Below are positions 54,512 through 63,341 of a stretch of DNA of 64,000 nucleotides, piece after piece. Numbering within the stretch: the first letter of the stretch is position 1; each line of letters opens with the position of its first letter. The stretch comes from Streptomyces griseomycini (lineage in GTDB: Bacteria; Actinomycetota; Actinomycetes; Streptomycetales; Streptomycetaceae). A model generated the notes under the pieces. That model worked only from the letters and a program-made list of their open reading frames with translations. It had not been told where the DNA came from and ran no database searches. The translations under genes were made by a program, and so were the position numbers. The stretch spans positions 1 to 64,000 of the forward strand of contig NZ_JACHJI010000011.1 of NCBI RefSeq assembly GCF_014203535.1, read 5' to 3'.

Positions 54512-54530
54512 TAAGGCCTGCCTAACTTCC
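54512..54530. promoter_or_regulatory. Weak iron box upstream of cchH
   Basis: TAAGGCCTGCCTAACTTCC matches the reverse iron-box consensus at about 12 of 19 positions. It lies 48 bp before the cchH ATG and overlaps the cchG stop codon. It could give cchH-cchI their own iron-regulated promoter. Confidence 0.5.
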
Positions 54531-56309
54531 TTCGCGCCACGCCTGCCACAGTCGCGCGTACCGGCCGCCCAGGGCCACCAGCTCCTCGTGGGTGCCCTGC
54601 TCGACGACGCGCCCCGCGTCCAGCACGGCGATCCGGTCCGCCGCCGTCGCCTGGGTCAGCCGGTGCGCCACGAACAGGGTGGTCCGGCCCGCGCAGGCGG
54701 CGAGCACCGCCCGTTCCAGTTCGGCGGCGCCCTCACTGCCGGCCTCCGCGGTCGACTCGTCGAGCACCACCACCGGCGACCGGGCCAGCACCAGCCGGGC
54801 CAGGGCGATCTGGGCGACCTTGGTGGCGTCCAGGCGCTCACCGCCCTCGCCGACCGCGGTCCCCAGCCCGTCGGGCAGTGCCTCGACCCATGCGTCGGCG
54901 CCGACCGTGCGCAGCGCGTCCATCAGCTCGGCGTCGGTCGCCCCCGGTGCGGACAGCCGCAGGTCGTCGGCGAGCGGACCGGAGAACACGTGCGTCTCCT
55001 GGGTCAGGATGCTCACCAGGGCCCGCGCACCGGCCTCGTCCAGTCCGGCGAGGTCGGTGGATCCGATCCGCACCGATCCGGACTGCGGAGCGCCGATGCC
55101 CGCGATCAGCGCGGCCAGGGTCGTCTTGCCCGCGCCCGTCGCCCCCACCAGCGCGAGCGAACCGCCGGCCGGGATCGCCAGGCTGACGTCCCTGAGGACC
55201 GGTTCGTCGGCGCCGGGGTACCGGAACGTCAGCCCTTCGACCGTCACCGGGTACGGCGCGGTGTCCGCCGGTGCGACGGCGGGGTCGCCCACCAGCCGGC
55301 GCTCCGTGTCCTCCCCCAGCACCCCGACCAGCCGGGTCAGGCTCGCGCCCGACTTCTGTGCCTCGTCGAAGGTGAACATGATGAGGCCCAGCGGGGTGAA
55401 CAGCCGGTGGAACAGCAGCGGGGCCGCCGACACCTCGCCCAGGCTGGCGGCACCGGCCTCCAGCAGGGCGTACCCCACCACGACGATCAGGGCCAGTCCG
55501 ATGAACTCGGCGCGGTTCTCCCGGCCGACGAACCTGCCGAAGAAACGGAACACCTCGATGCCGAGGTCGCGCACCCGCCACGACTCACGGGTGACCCTCT
55601 CGCGGAAGGCCTCCTCCAGGCGGTAGGCCCGGACCGTGTCGATCCCGTCCAGGCCGCTGATCAGCGCCTGCGCCCGGTCGGCCTGGGCCATGCGCTGCTT
55701 CCGGTAGAGCGGGGCGGACCGGGGGAGGTACCAGCGCAGGGCCAGGGCGTACGCGGGCAGTGCGCCCGCGCCCGCCAGTCCGAGCCGCCAGTCCAGGCCG
55801 AACATGCCGGCCGTGGCGATGGCGACCAGGACTCCCGCCGAGAACACCGTGGGGACGGCCGTGCGGACGCCCCTGGAGACGACGGCCACGTCGTCACCGA
55901 CCCTGGAGAGCACGTCTCCCCGGCCGACCTGCTCGACGCGTGCGCTCGGCATCCCCAGCACCGCCCGGACGGCCCCTTCCCGCAGCCGTGCGAGCAGGTC
56001 GGCGCCCAGCCGGCCGATCAGGTAGGTCGACACCGCGGTGGCCGCCGCGCCGAGCAGTGCGGCGGCCCCCATCAGCACCCCGATGGTGATCAGGGCCGAG
56101 CGCGGTCCGCCCTCGGCCACCCCGTCGACCACCCGGCCGAGCAGGAGCACGGGGAGCACCTGGAGCGCGGCCCCGGCCACCGTGGTGAGCACGGTGGCCG
56201 CCGACAGCCAGGGCACCCGGCGGCAGTGCGCCACGACCCATCGGGCCGCCTCGCGTCCGGTGGCCGTGCGCAGGGTCGCCGGGGCGGCGCGGGTGGCGGT
56301 CGTGCTCAC
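54522..56309 (-). CDS. cchG: ABC exporter half-transporter with a non-canonical signature motif
   Basis: A 595-residue fused permease-ATPase. Six helices span about 35-310. The Walker A LVGATGAGKTTLAAL (near 387) and Walker B VVVLDEST are intact, as is the switch His in FVAHRL, but the signature position reads ERLDATKVAQIALARL instead of LSGGQ. This is the mirror image of CchI, which keeps LSGGQ and lost Walker A/B. The start is GTG 56309 with GGAG six bases upstream. Together they are predicted to form a heterodimer with one working ATP site, exporting coelichelin. Confidence 0.92.
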   Translation of the reverse strand: MSTTATRAAPATLRTATGREAARWVVAHCRRVPWLSAATVLTTVAGAALQVLPVLLLGRVVDGVAEGGPRSALITIGVLMGAAALLGAAATAVSTYLIGRLGADLLARLREGAVRAVLGMPSARVEQVGRGDVLSRVGDDVAVVSRGVRTAVPTVFSAGVLVAIATAGMFGLDWRLGLAGAGALPAYALALRWYLPRSAPLYRKQRMAQADRAQALISGLDGIDTVRAYRLEEAFRERVTRESWRVRDLGIEVFRFFGRFVGRENRAEFIGLALIVVVGYALLEAGAASLGEVSAAPLLFHRLFTPLGLIMFTFDEAQKSGASLTRLVGVLGEDTERRLVGDPAVAPADTAPYPVTVEGLTFRYPGADEPVLRDVSLAIPAGGSLALVGATGAGKTTLAALIAGIGAPQSGSVRIGSTDLAGLDEAGARALVSILTQETHVFSGPLADDLRLSAPGATDAELMDALRTVGADAWVEALPDGLGTAVGEGGERLDATKVAQIALARLVLARSPVVVLDESTAEAGSEGAAELERAVLAACAGRTTLFVAHRLTQATAADRIAVLDAGRVVEQGTHEELVALGGRYARLWQAWREGS

Positions 56310-56355
56310 ACCGCACTCCAGGCGGGCCGGGGACGGGACGTGGTGACCGGCATCG

Positions 56356-57414
56356 CTAGTCGGCCGCCGACTCGACGAGCTCGTCGACCGCGTACGGCAT
56401 CGACAGCAGCGTGCCCTGGGAGATGGCCGCGCCGACCGCCGGCCCCTCGCTGTCCAGCAGGTAGGACACGTTGCCCCTCTTCACGGCGTCCAGGTTGGTG
56501 AACAGCCTGAACCTCTTCAGGGCCTCCGTGTCGGCCTCGTCGTTGATGACGAAGATGCGGTCGGCGTCGACCAGGTCGACGCGCTCGGGCGAGAGCTTGG
56601 TGTAGAAGCTGCCGTCCGCGACCTCGTCGATCTCGGTCCGGTACGTGAAGCCGAGGCCCGACACCAGCCGTCCGCGCACGTCGGTGGAGGTGAACGGCGC
56701 CACCGAGTTCTCGTACCAGGACAGCACGACGGCGGTCCTGCCGGCGAACTCCGGGTGCTCCTTCCTGGCCGTTTCGAGCTTGTCCTCGACCTCCTCGACC
56801 ATCCGCTCGCCCTCCTCGGCCTTGCCGAGCGCCTTGGCGATGTGCAGCGCGTTGTCCTGCCAGGGCGCGCTGAACGGCTCCTTCTCGGCCTTGGTGCGGG
56901 CCACCGTCGGCGCGATCCTGGAGAGCTTGTCGTAGGCGGCCCGGTCGATCTCGGAGTAGACCGCGACGATCAGGTCCGGGCGCAGGGCGGCGATCTTCTC
57001 GTAGTTGGGGCCCGCGTCGCCGTTCTCCATGACGACCTCGGGCTCGGTGTCGCCCCACTTGTCCTTCACCCAGGGCCACTGGGTGTTGATGTCGGGGCTC
57101 CGGCCCGGCGGGTTCGGGTACTGGTCGGTCATGCCGACCGGCTTGACGCCGAACGCCAGGACGGTCTGGTCGTCGGTGTAGCCGACGGAGACGACCCGCT
57201 TCGGGGCCTCGGTGACCTCCGTGGCGCCGAACGCGTGCTCCACCGTGACCGGGAAGGCGCCGGCCCCGGCGGTGGAGCCGCCGTCGTTGCCCTGGTCGGC
57301 CGGGTCCGATTCCGAACCGCATCCCGCGAGGAGGCCGAGGCCGAGCGTCGCGGCGGACAGTGCCGCCGCCGTCCGCCGCCGGGGCCTCTTACGCGTCGTC
57401 GTGTGGAGGAGCAT
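56356..57414 (-). CDS. cchF: Siderophore-binding lipoprotein of the ferric coelichelin importer
   Basis: A 352-residue periplasmic-binding-protein-like lipoprotein. The basic signal peptide ends in the lipobox LLAGC (residue 32). The FepB/FhuD-type fold is seen in APKRVVSVGYTDDQTVLAFG, KIAALRPDLIVAVYSEID and VVLSWYENSVAPFTS. It delivers ferric siderophore to the CchC-CchD-CchE importer. The start is ATG 57414 with AGGGG eight bases upstream. An iron box lies 70 bp upstream. Confidence 0.94.
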   Translation of the reverse strand: MLLHTTTRKRPRRRTAAALSAATLGLGLLAGCGSESDPADQGNDGGSTAGAGAFPVTVEHAFGATEVTEAPKRVVSVGYTDDQTVLAFGVKPVGMTDQYPNPPGRSPDINTQWPWVKDKWGDTEPEVVMENGDAGPNYEKIAALRPDLIVAVYSEIDRAAYDKLSRIAPTVARTKAEKEPFSAPWQDNALHIAKALGKAEEGERMVEEVEDKLETARKEHPEFAGRTAVVLSWYENSVAPFTSTDVRGRLVSGLGFTYRTEIDEVADGSFYTKLSPERVDLVDADRIFVINDEADTEALKRFRLFTNLDAVKRGNVSYLLDSEGPAVGAAISQGTLLSMPYAVDELVESAAD

Positions 57415-57483
57415 CCGCAATCCCCTTGCCTGTCGCGCTGTCTGCGCCCCGTCCGAGGGCAGGCAAACCGTATCGCACAAAGG

Positions 57484-57502
57484 TAAGGCAAGCCTAGCCT
57501 AA
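57484..57502. promoter_or_regulatory. Iron box upstream of cchF
   Basis: TAAGGCAAGCCTAGCCTAA matches the reverse consensus TTAGGTGAGCCTAACCTAA at 15 of 19 positions. It lies between cchE and cchF, both on the minus strand, and so points to a separate iron-repressed transcript for cchF-cchG. Confidence 0.8.
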
Positions 57503-57523
57503 CTTATATAACTACCTTCCGAA

Positions 57524-58363
57524 TCAAGGGAGTTGAACATGCGTGCGACCGATCGGCACGATGAGCGGCCGATCGCCCACCGGGTCGTCGATCACCTTGG
57601 CGCGCAGTCCGAACGCCTCGTGCAGCAGGTCGGCCGTGACGACGTCGCGCGGGTGCCCCTGCGCGAGGATCGACCCGTCCCGCATCACGATGAGGTTGTC
57701 GCTGTAGCGCGTGGCCAGGTTGAGGTCGTGCAGCACCATGACGACGGTGCAGCCCGACTCGTGCAGGTCGTTCACCAGGTCGAGCACGTCGATCGCGTGG
57801 GCCAGGTCGAGGTAGGTGGTCGGCTCGTCGAGGAGCAGCAGGTCGGTTCCCTGAGCCAGGGTCATCGAGATCCAGACGCGCTGGCGCTGTCCGCCGGACA
57901 GCGTGTCGACCGGGCGGTCGGCCAGGTCGGACACGCCGGTCATGGCCAGCGCGCGCTCCACGACGGCGGCGTCGTCCGACGACCACTGCCGCAGCCAGCT
58001 CTGGTGCGGATGGCGTCCCCTGGCGACCAGGTCGCCCACCGTCAGCCCCTCCGGCGCGACCGGTGCCTGCGGCAGCAGGCCGAGCTTCTTCGCCACGTCC
58101 CTGGTCCGGAGCCTGCCGATGTCCTCGCCGTCCAGCACGACCGCCCCCTTGGTGGGTTTGAGCAGCCGCGACAGGGTGCGCAACAGGGTCGACTTCCCGC
58201 AGCCGTTGGGGCCGATGATCGTGGTGATCACCCCTGGTGGTATCGCCGCGTCGAGTTCGTCGATGACGGTCCGCGTGCCGTACCCGACCGTGACGCCCCT
58301 GGCGGCCAGCCGCGAGGGGGCGACGGCCCCGGACTCGATCCCGGTGACGGACTGGGTGACCAC
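57524..58363 (-). CDS. cchE: ATPase of the ferric coelichelin ABC importer
   Basis: A 279-residue FecE-type ATPase: Walker A IIGPNGCGKSTLL, signature DTLSGGQRQRVWISMTLAQG, Walker B LLLLDEPTTYLDL and H-loop VLHDLNLA are all intact. The Q-loop region is LLPQAPVAPEG. The start is GTG 58363 with GAGGAGG upstream. It follows cchD by 40 bp in the importer operon. Confidence 0.95.
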   Translation of the reverse strand: MVTQSVTGIESGAVAPSRLAARGVTVGYGTRTVIDELDAAIPPGVITTIIGPNGCGKSTLLRTLSRLLKPTKGAVVLDGEDIGRLRTRDVAKKLGLLPQAPVAPEGLTVGDLVARGRHPHQSWLRQWSSDDAAVVERALAMTGVSDLADRPVDTLSGGQRQRVWISMTLAQGTDLLLLDEPTTYLDLAHAIDVLDLVNDLHESGCTVVMVLHDLNLATRYSDNLIVMRDGSILAQGHPRDVVTADLLHEAFGLRAKVIDDPVGDRPLIVPIGRTHVQLP

Positions 58364-58403
58364 AAGGCCCTCCTCGTTCGTGCTTCCCGACTTCTGTACC
58401 GAC

Positions 58404-59489
58404 TTATCCGCGCAGGTTCGCCCGCACCAGCAGGTGGACGAGGAAGGGCCCGCCGATCGCCGCGGTGACCACGCCGACCGGGAGGCTCACGGGCAGTGCC
58501 GTCCGTGCGACCAGGTCCGCGCCGACGAGGAGCAGCGCGCCCACCACGCCGGAGGCCACCATCGGCGGCGTCGGGCACCGCGCCAGGCGCATCGCCGCCT
58601 GGGGCGCCACGAGCGCGACGAACGGAACGGGGCCGGCCGCGCCGACCGCCAGGCCGGCCAGCAGGACCGCGCACAGCAGGAGGACCGCCCGCACCGCCGA
58701 GTACCGGACGCCCAGGCCCGCGGCGACGTCGTCGCCGAGGTGCATCGGCTTGAACTGGAAGGCGACGGCGGCCACGACGGCCAGGAGGACGAGCGTGCCC
58801 CGGAGCGCCGGCCGGACCTCGTCCCACGACCGGTCGTCCAGCGAGCCGACCAGCCACGCCTGGGCCTGGGCGACGTCCCTGATGTCGGCCGTGACCAGCA
58901 GCCAGGCCGTGATCGCCTCCGTCACGGCGCTCACCGAGATGCCGATGAGGACGAGCCTCAGACCGTCGATCCCGCGCCGCCACGCCAGGAAGTAGACGAG
59001 CAGCCCCGTGCCGAGACCCCCCGCGAGCGCCGCGGCGGACAGACCGACGGAGTCGACGATCGCCGTGGCGGTTCCGCCCGACACCGTCACCAGGAACACC
59101 GCGGTCGCACCGGCGCCGCCGGTGATCCCCAGGACGTCCGGGCTGGCCAGCGGATTGCGCGCGACGGACTGCGTGATCGCCCCGGACACCCCGAGCGCGA
59201 CGCCCACGACGAGGCCGGCCAGTGCGCGCGGCATCCGCAGGTCCATGATCACGAACTCGTCGACCGGCTCGCCCCGGCCCAGGAGCGTGGCGGCCACCCG
59301 GGACAGGCCGATGGGGAAGTCCCCGACGCCGATGGACAGGCAGAACAGCAGGAAGGCCACCGTCGCCAGCAGCACGGTGACGAGGACGGTCCAGGGCCGC
59401 CACACGAACGACACGCGCCCGAGCCGTACGCCCGGCGCCAGCGACGGCCGCCCCGCCGCCCCGTCCGGCTTCGCGTCCGCCCCGCTCAT
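58404..59489 (-). CDS. cchD: Permease of the ferric coelichelin importer (FecCD family)
   Basis: A 361-residue FecCD-family permease with about nine or ten hydrophobic segments. Family motifs are LRMPRALAGLVVGVALGVSG, NPLASPDVLGITGGAG, LVLIGISVSAVTEA and the coupling region GPVPFVALVAPQAAM. The start is ATG 59489, overlapping the cchC stop (ATGA). It forms the membrane channel together with CchC. Confidence 0.95.
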   Translation of the reverse strand: MSGADAKPDGAAGRPSLAPGVRLGRVSFVWRPWTVLVTVLLATVAFLLFCLSIGVGDFPIGLSRVAATLLGRGEPVDEFVIMDLRMPRALAGLVVGVALGVSGAITQSVARNPLASPDVLGITGGAGATAVFLVTVSGGTATAIVDSVGLSAAALAGGLGTGLLVYFLAWRRGIDGLRLVLIGISVSAVTEAITAWLLVTADIRDVAQAQAWLVGSLDDRSWDEVRPALRGTLVLLAVVAAVAFQFKPMHLGDDVAAGLGVRYSAVRAVLLLCAVLLAGLAVGAAGPVPFVALVAPQAAMRLARCPTPPMVASGVVGALLLVGADLVARTALPVSLPVGVVTAAIGGPFLVHLLVRANLRG

Positions 59490-60544
59490 GCGTTCTTGAA
59501 CTTTCCGCGCCACACCAGCCCCGCGAAGAACGGGGCGCCGAGGAGGGCGACGAGGACGCCCGCGTCCAACTCGCCCGGCCGCACCACCAGTCGGCCGACG
59601 ATGTCGCAGACCAGCAGGACGACGGCGCCGAGCAGGCCCGCGTACGGCACCAGCCAGCGGTAGTCCGGTCCGGTCAGGTACCGGGCCACGTGGGCCACCA
59701 TGAGCCCGAGGAACGCGATGGGGCCGCACGCCGCCGTCGCCGCGCCCGCCAGCAGGGTGACGGCGGCGATGCCGACGGTCCGGCTCAGCGCGATGTTCAC
59801 CCCGAGCCCCCGCGCCACGTCGTCGCCCAGGTTGAGCAGGTTGACGGCGGGCAGGGTGGTGAGGGCCGGCACCAGCCCGGCCGCGACGAACCCGGTCACC
59901 GGCCAGATGACGTCGAATCCGACACCGGCCACGGAGCCCGCGTTCCAGAACCGCAGCGCGTTCAGCGACTTCTGGTCCGACAGCGCGACCGCCGTGGTCA
60001 TCGCCGCGAGGAACACCGTGACCCCTTGCCCGGCCAGGGCGAGCGTCAGCGGATTGCCCGCGCCGCGGCCGATGCTCGCCAGTCCGAACACGACGGCACC
60101 GGCGACGCCCGCCCCCAGGAAGGCGAACCAGATGTACTGGAACGGGTCGGAGAGCCCGAACACGGCGATCACCGACACCACGGCGAACGAGGCGCCGGAG
60201 TTCACGCCCAGCAGGCCGGTGTCGGCGATCGGGTTGCGCGTGTACCCCTGGATCAGCGCGCCGCCGGCCCCCAGGGCGACGCCCGCCACGATCGCGAGCA
60301 CCGTCCGGGGCACCCGGACCGTCCGCACGATCAGCCTGATCTCGGTGAGCCGTCGGTCGGGGTCCGGCGCCGCGAACAGCCCGTGCCACACCTCGGCGGG
60401 GCTCAACGCGCGCGCGCCGACGGCCAGTGACACCGCCCCCGCCGCCACGAGGACCACCACGAGCGTGCCCAGGCCCGCGACCCGCCGCCTGCGGGCCTGG
60501 GTCGTGGCCGTGGCCGCGGGGCGCTCAGTTGCAGTCGTGCCCAT
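59486..60544 (-). CDS. cchC: Permease of the ferric coelichelin importer (FecCD family)
   Basis: A 352-residue FecCD-type permease: VRVPRTVLAIVAGVALGAGG, NPIADTGLLGVNSGAS, LALAGQGVTVFLAAM and GPIAFLGLMVAHVARYLTGP follow the family order. The start taken is ATG 60544 (MGTTATERP); ATG 60559 with GAGGG immediately before it is an alternative. It is the partner of CchD in the heteromeric channel, and the gene follows cchB by about 100 bp. Confidence 0.94.
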   Translation of the reverse strand: MGTTATERPAATATTQARRRRVAGLGTLVVVLVAAGAVSLAVGARALSPAEVWHGLFAAPDPDRRLTEIRLIVRTVRVPRTVLAIVAGVALGAGGALIQGYTRNPIADTGLLGVNSGASFAVVSVIAVFGLSDPFQYIWFAFLGAGVAGAVVFGLASIGRGAGNPLTLALAGQGVTVFLAAMTTAVALSDQKSLNALRFWNAGSVAGVGFDVIWPVTGFVAAGLVPALTTLPAVNLLNLGDDVARGLGVNIALSRTVGIAAVTLLAGAATAACGPIAFLGLMVAHVARYLTGPDYRWLVPYAGLLGAVVLLVCDIVGRLVVRPGELDAGVLVALLGAPFFAGLVWRGKFKNA

Positions 60545-60642
60545 GTGGACGTACGTCATCCCTCTGATCGGTGCCGCCACGCCCGCCCGGCGGGATCCGC
60601 CGGGCGGGCGTGGCGAGGCGGACGGCTGGACCGGTGGGCGGA

Positions 60643-61998
60643 CTACCGGGCGGTGCTGCCGGTTCCGTCGGCGACCGTCCGGGCCTCGTCGGAGGCGGAC
60701 TTCAGGCCCCGGTCGAGGAGAGAGTCCAGGATCTCGCCGACCCTGACGGCCGTGTTGGACAGCAGCGACGACGTGATGCCGTGGGTGTGCTCCGTGCCGC
60801 CCTGCAGGTAGATGCCGCAGCGCAGGCCGGGGTCCGTCGCGACGCGGTAGTCGCGCTCGACGCGGACGCGGCCCTCGTCGTCGCGCAGGCAGCGGTCGGC
60901 GACCTCGCCGAGCAGGCCGACGGGGTCGGCGGGGCTGTAGCCGGTGGCGAAGACCACGACGTCGGCGTCCAGGAGCGTCTCCTCACCGGTGACGAGGGAG
61001 GTGACGGTGGCCTCGACCTTGTCCGGCGTCTCCCTGACGCCGGTGAGCCGGGAGACGTTGAGGAAGCGCAGGCGCTCGGTGCCGAGGACCTTCTCCTGGT
61101 ACATCTGCCGGTACAGGTCGTCGATCAGGTCGATGTCCACCACGGAGTAGTTGGTGTTGCCGTGGTAGTCCATCAGCCGGCGCTTGACGTTGCGCGGCGC
61201 GGTGAAGAACTCGTCGACGGCCGCGGGGTCGAAGATCCGGTTGGCGAAGCCGCTGTCGTCGGCGGGACTGTAGCCGTAGCGGGAGAAGACGGCGCAGATC
61301 TCGGCCCGCGGGAAGCGGCGGTGGAGGTAGGCGACGTTCTCGGCGGCGCTCTGGCCGGCGCCCACGACGACGAACCGCGAGGGAGAGGTGCCCTCCAGCC
61401 CGTCGACCTTCGCCAGCAGTTCGGAGTTGTGCCAGAGGCGGCCGGTGCGCTGCACGCCCTCCGGCATGAGGGGGCGCAGGCCGGTGCCGATGACGAGGTT
61501 GCGGGCCCGGTGGACGGCGAGCCCCTCCCCCGACCGGACGGTCACGTCCAGGTGCTCCACGGCGCCGTCGCGCACGACGGGCATGACGCCGACGACCTCG
61601 TGGCCGTAGGAGACCATGTCGTCGACCTTGCCGGCGGCCCACTCGAAGTAGTCGTGGAACTCCACCCGCAACGGGAAGAGGTTCTTGTGGTTGATGAAGT
61701 CGATCAGCCGCCCCTTGCTCTTGAGGTAGCACAGGAAGCTGAACTCGCTGGCCGGGTTCCGCAGCGTCACCAGGTCCTTGAGGAAGGACACCTGCATGGT
61801 CGCGTCGTCGATGAGCATGCCGCGGTGCCAGCCGAACCGCGGCTGCTGCTCGAAGAAGCGAGCGGTGAACGCCTCCTGTCGGCCGACGCGCGCGTTGTGC
61901 TCGCTGAGCGCGATCGCCATGGCCACGTTGGACGGCCCGAAGCCGATGCCAATGAGGTCGTGGATCAAAGGGGCGTCGCCGGGACGGGCCTGTGCCAT
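60643..61998 (-). CDS. cchB: L-ornithine N5-monooxygenase
   Basis: A 451-residue flavin N-hydroxylating monooxygenase that converts ornithine to N5-hydroxyornithine, the first committed step of coelichelin synthesis. The FAD motif is GIGFGPSN, the NADPH motif VVVGAGQSAAENVAY and the C-terminal substrate motif FATGYSPA. DDATMQVSFLKDLVTLRNP is the family's substrate segment. The start is ATG 61998 with GGGAG five bases upstream; a longer form starting near 62079 would overlap the leader. It heads the importer operon and diverges from cchA with two iron boxes between. Confidence 0.95.
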   Translation of the reverse strand: MAQARPGDAPLIHDLIGIGFGPSNVAMAIALSEHNARVGRQEAFTARFFEQQPRFGWHRGMLIDDATMQVSFLKDLVTLRNPASEFSFLCYLKSKGRLIDFINHKNLFPLRVEFHDYFEWAAGKVDDMVSYGHEVVGVMPVVRDGAVEHLDVTVRSGEGLAVHRARNLVIGTGLRPLMPEGVQRTGRLWHNSELLAKVDGLEGTSPSRFVVVGAGQSAAENVAYLHRRFPRAEICAVFSRYGYSPADDSGFANRIFDPAAVDEFFTAPRNVKRRLMDYHGNTNYSVVDIDLIDDLYRQMYQEKVLGTERLRFLNVSRLTGVRETPDKVEATVTSLVTGEETLLDADVVVFATGYSPADPVGLLGEVADRCLRDDEGRVRVERDYRVATDPGLRCGIYLQGGTEHTHGITSSLLSNTAVRVGEILDSLLDRGLKSASDEARTVADGTGSTAR

Positions 61999-62103
61999 GT
62001 CACTCCCATCGTGCGGACGGCGGCCCGCGGGGGCGGACGGCCGCTGGTCGAGCATCGGGGAAGTACGGACGGTGGGCACGCCGAAGAGCCACGGCCCGAA
62101 AAC

Positions 62104-62122
62104 TTAGGTAAGGCTAAGTTCA
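62104..62122. promoter_or_regulatory. Iron box on the cchB side of the cchB/cchA region
   Basis: TTAGGTAAGGCTAAGTTCA matches the consensus at 14 of 19 positions, with a strong left half (TTAGGTnAGGCT). It lies about 105 bp upstream of cchB. Confidence 0.75.
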
Positions 62123-62206
62123 TCTCATGGGGCTGTCCATAGACAAAACAGGCGGACGGGAGCGCGTGAAGCGTCAACACGCCCCGGAATACGCCCCGTT
62201 GAAAAC

Positions 62207-62225
62207 TTAGGTAAGCCTTGCTTTA
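62207..62225. promoter_or_regulatory. Iron box upstream of cchA
   Basis: TTAGGTAAGCCTTGCTTTA matches the consensus at 13 of 19 positions and lies 36 bp before the cchA start. Each of the divergent genes therefore has its own operator. Confidence 0.75.
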
Positions 62226-62261
62226 CTGGCCGGGCCATTCCCTGCCTCGAGGAGGAAGCCC

Positions 62262-63209
62262 ATGCGGGTCGTCATGTTCGGCTACCAGACCTGGGGGCAC
62301 CGCACCCTGCGAGCCCTCCTCGACTCCGAGCACGACGTGGTCCTGGTCGTGACGCACCCCAGGAGCGAGCACGCGTACGAGAAGATCTGGAGCGACTCGG
62401 TCGCCGACCTCGCCGAGGAGCACGGCGTGCCGGTCCTGATCCGCAACCGCCCTGACGACGACGAGCTGCTCCAGCGCCTCGAAGAGGCCGACCCGGACGT
62501 CATCGTGGCCAACAACTGGCGTACGTGGATCCCCCCGCGCGTCTTCGGCCTCCCCCGCCACGGCACGCTGAACGTGCACGACTCGCTGCTGCCGAAGTAC
62601 GCCGGCTTCTCCCCGCTGATCTGGGCGCTGATCAACGGCGAGTCCGAAGTGGGCGTCACCGCGCACATGATGAACGACGAGCTCGACGCCGGCGACATCG
62701 TGCTGCAGGAGGCGGTGCCGGTGGGCCCGGCGGACACCGCCACCGACCTCTTCCACCGGACCGTCGACCTCATCGCCCCGGTCACCATCGGCGCGCTCGG
62801 CCTCATCGCCTCCGGACGGACGGAGTTCACCCGGCAGGACCGGTCGCGGGCGAGCTTCTTCCACAAGCGGTCCGTCGAGGACAGCCGCATCGACTGGACG
62901 TGGCCGGCGCAGGACCTGGAGCGCCTGGTCCGCGCCCAGTCCGAGCCGTACCCCAGCGCCTTCACCTTCCACAAGGGCAGGCGGCTGGAGGTCCTGGCCG
63001 CGGTCGTCTCCGAGGGGCGGTACGGCGGCACGCCCGGCCGTGTCTTCTACCGCGAGGGAGAGGGCGTGGTGATCGTCGCCGGAGCCGACGCCCGCACCGG
63101 CCGCAACCACGGCCTGGCCGTCAGGCGGGTACGGACCGACGACGGCCGGGAGCTGCCGGCGACCGAGTACTTCACCTCCATGGGCGGCTACCTGACCAAC
63201 CACCCCTGA
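62262..63209 (+). CDS. cchA: N5-hydroxyornithine formyltransferase
   Basis: A 315-residue enzyme of the methionyl-tRNA formyltransferase family that formylates hydroxyornithine for coelichelin. The folate/formyl-transfer motif LNVHDSLLPKYAGFSPLIWA contains the catalytic His, and DELDAGDIVLQE carries the Asp; IVANNWRTWI supplies the Asn-containing strand. The C-terminal domain follows about residue 205. The start is ATG 62262 with GAGGAGGAA upstream. It diverges from cchB and converges on the sigma-factor gene. Confidence 0.95.
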   Translation: MRVVMFGYQTWGHRTLRALLDSEHDVVLVVTHPRSEHAYEKIWSDSVADLAEEHGVPVLIRNRPDDDELLQRLEEADPDVIVANNWRTWIPPRVFGLPRHGTLNVHDSLLPKYAGFSPLIWALINGESEVGVTAHMMNDELDAGDIVLQEAVPVGPADTATDLFHRTVDLIAPVTIGALGLIASGRTEFTRQDRSRASFFHKRSVEDSRIDWTWPAQDLERLVRAQSEPYPSAFTFHKGRRLEVLAAVVSEGRYGGTPGRVFYREGEGVVIVAGADARTGRNHGLAVRRVRTDDGRELPATEYFTSMGGYLTNHP

Positions 63210-63341
63210 CGCACCGGCCCCGGCACGGCCCCGGAGGCCGACGACGGTGATCACGGTGGAGGCGGGCGACGCGGCCACCCCCGTGAGTACGGCGTGACGG
63301 CCGCCGGCAGGCCCCCGGGGCCGTTCCCGGGGAACCCCGGA

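Noticed and set aside
47205..56501. A plus-strand open frame of about 3100 codons antisense to cchH, cchG and the cchF end
   Set aside because: It is a shadow of third-position GC bias: the translation is repetitive Gly/Arg/Val/Gln with no domains, while the opposite strand carries complete NRPS and ABC motifs.
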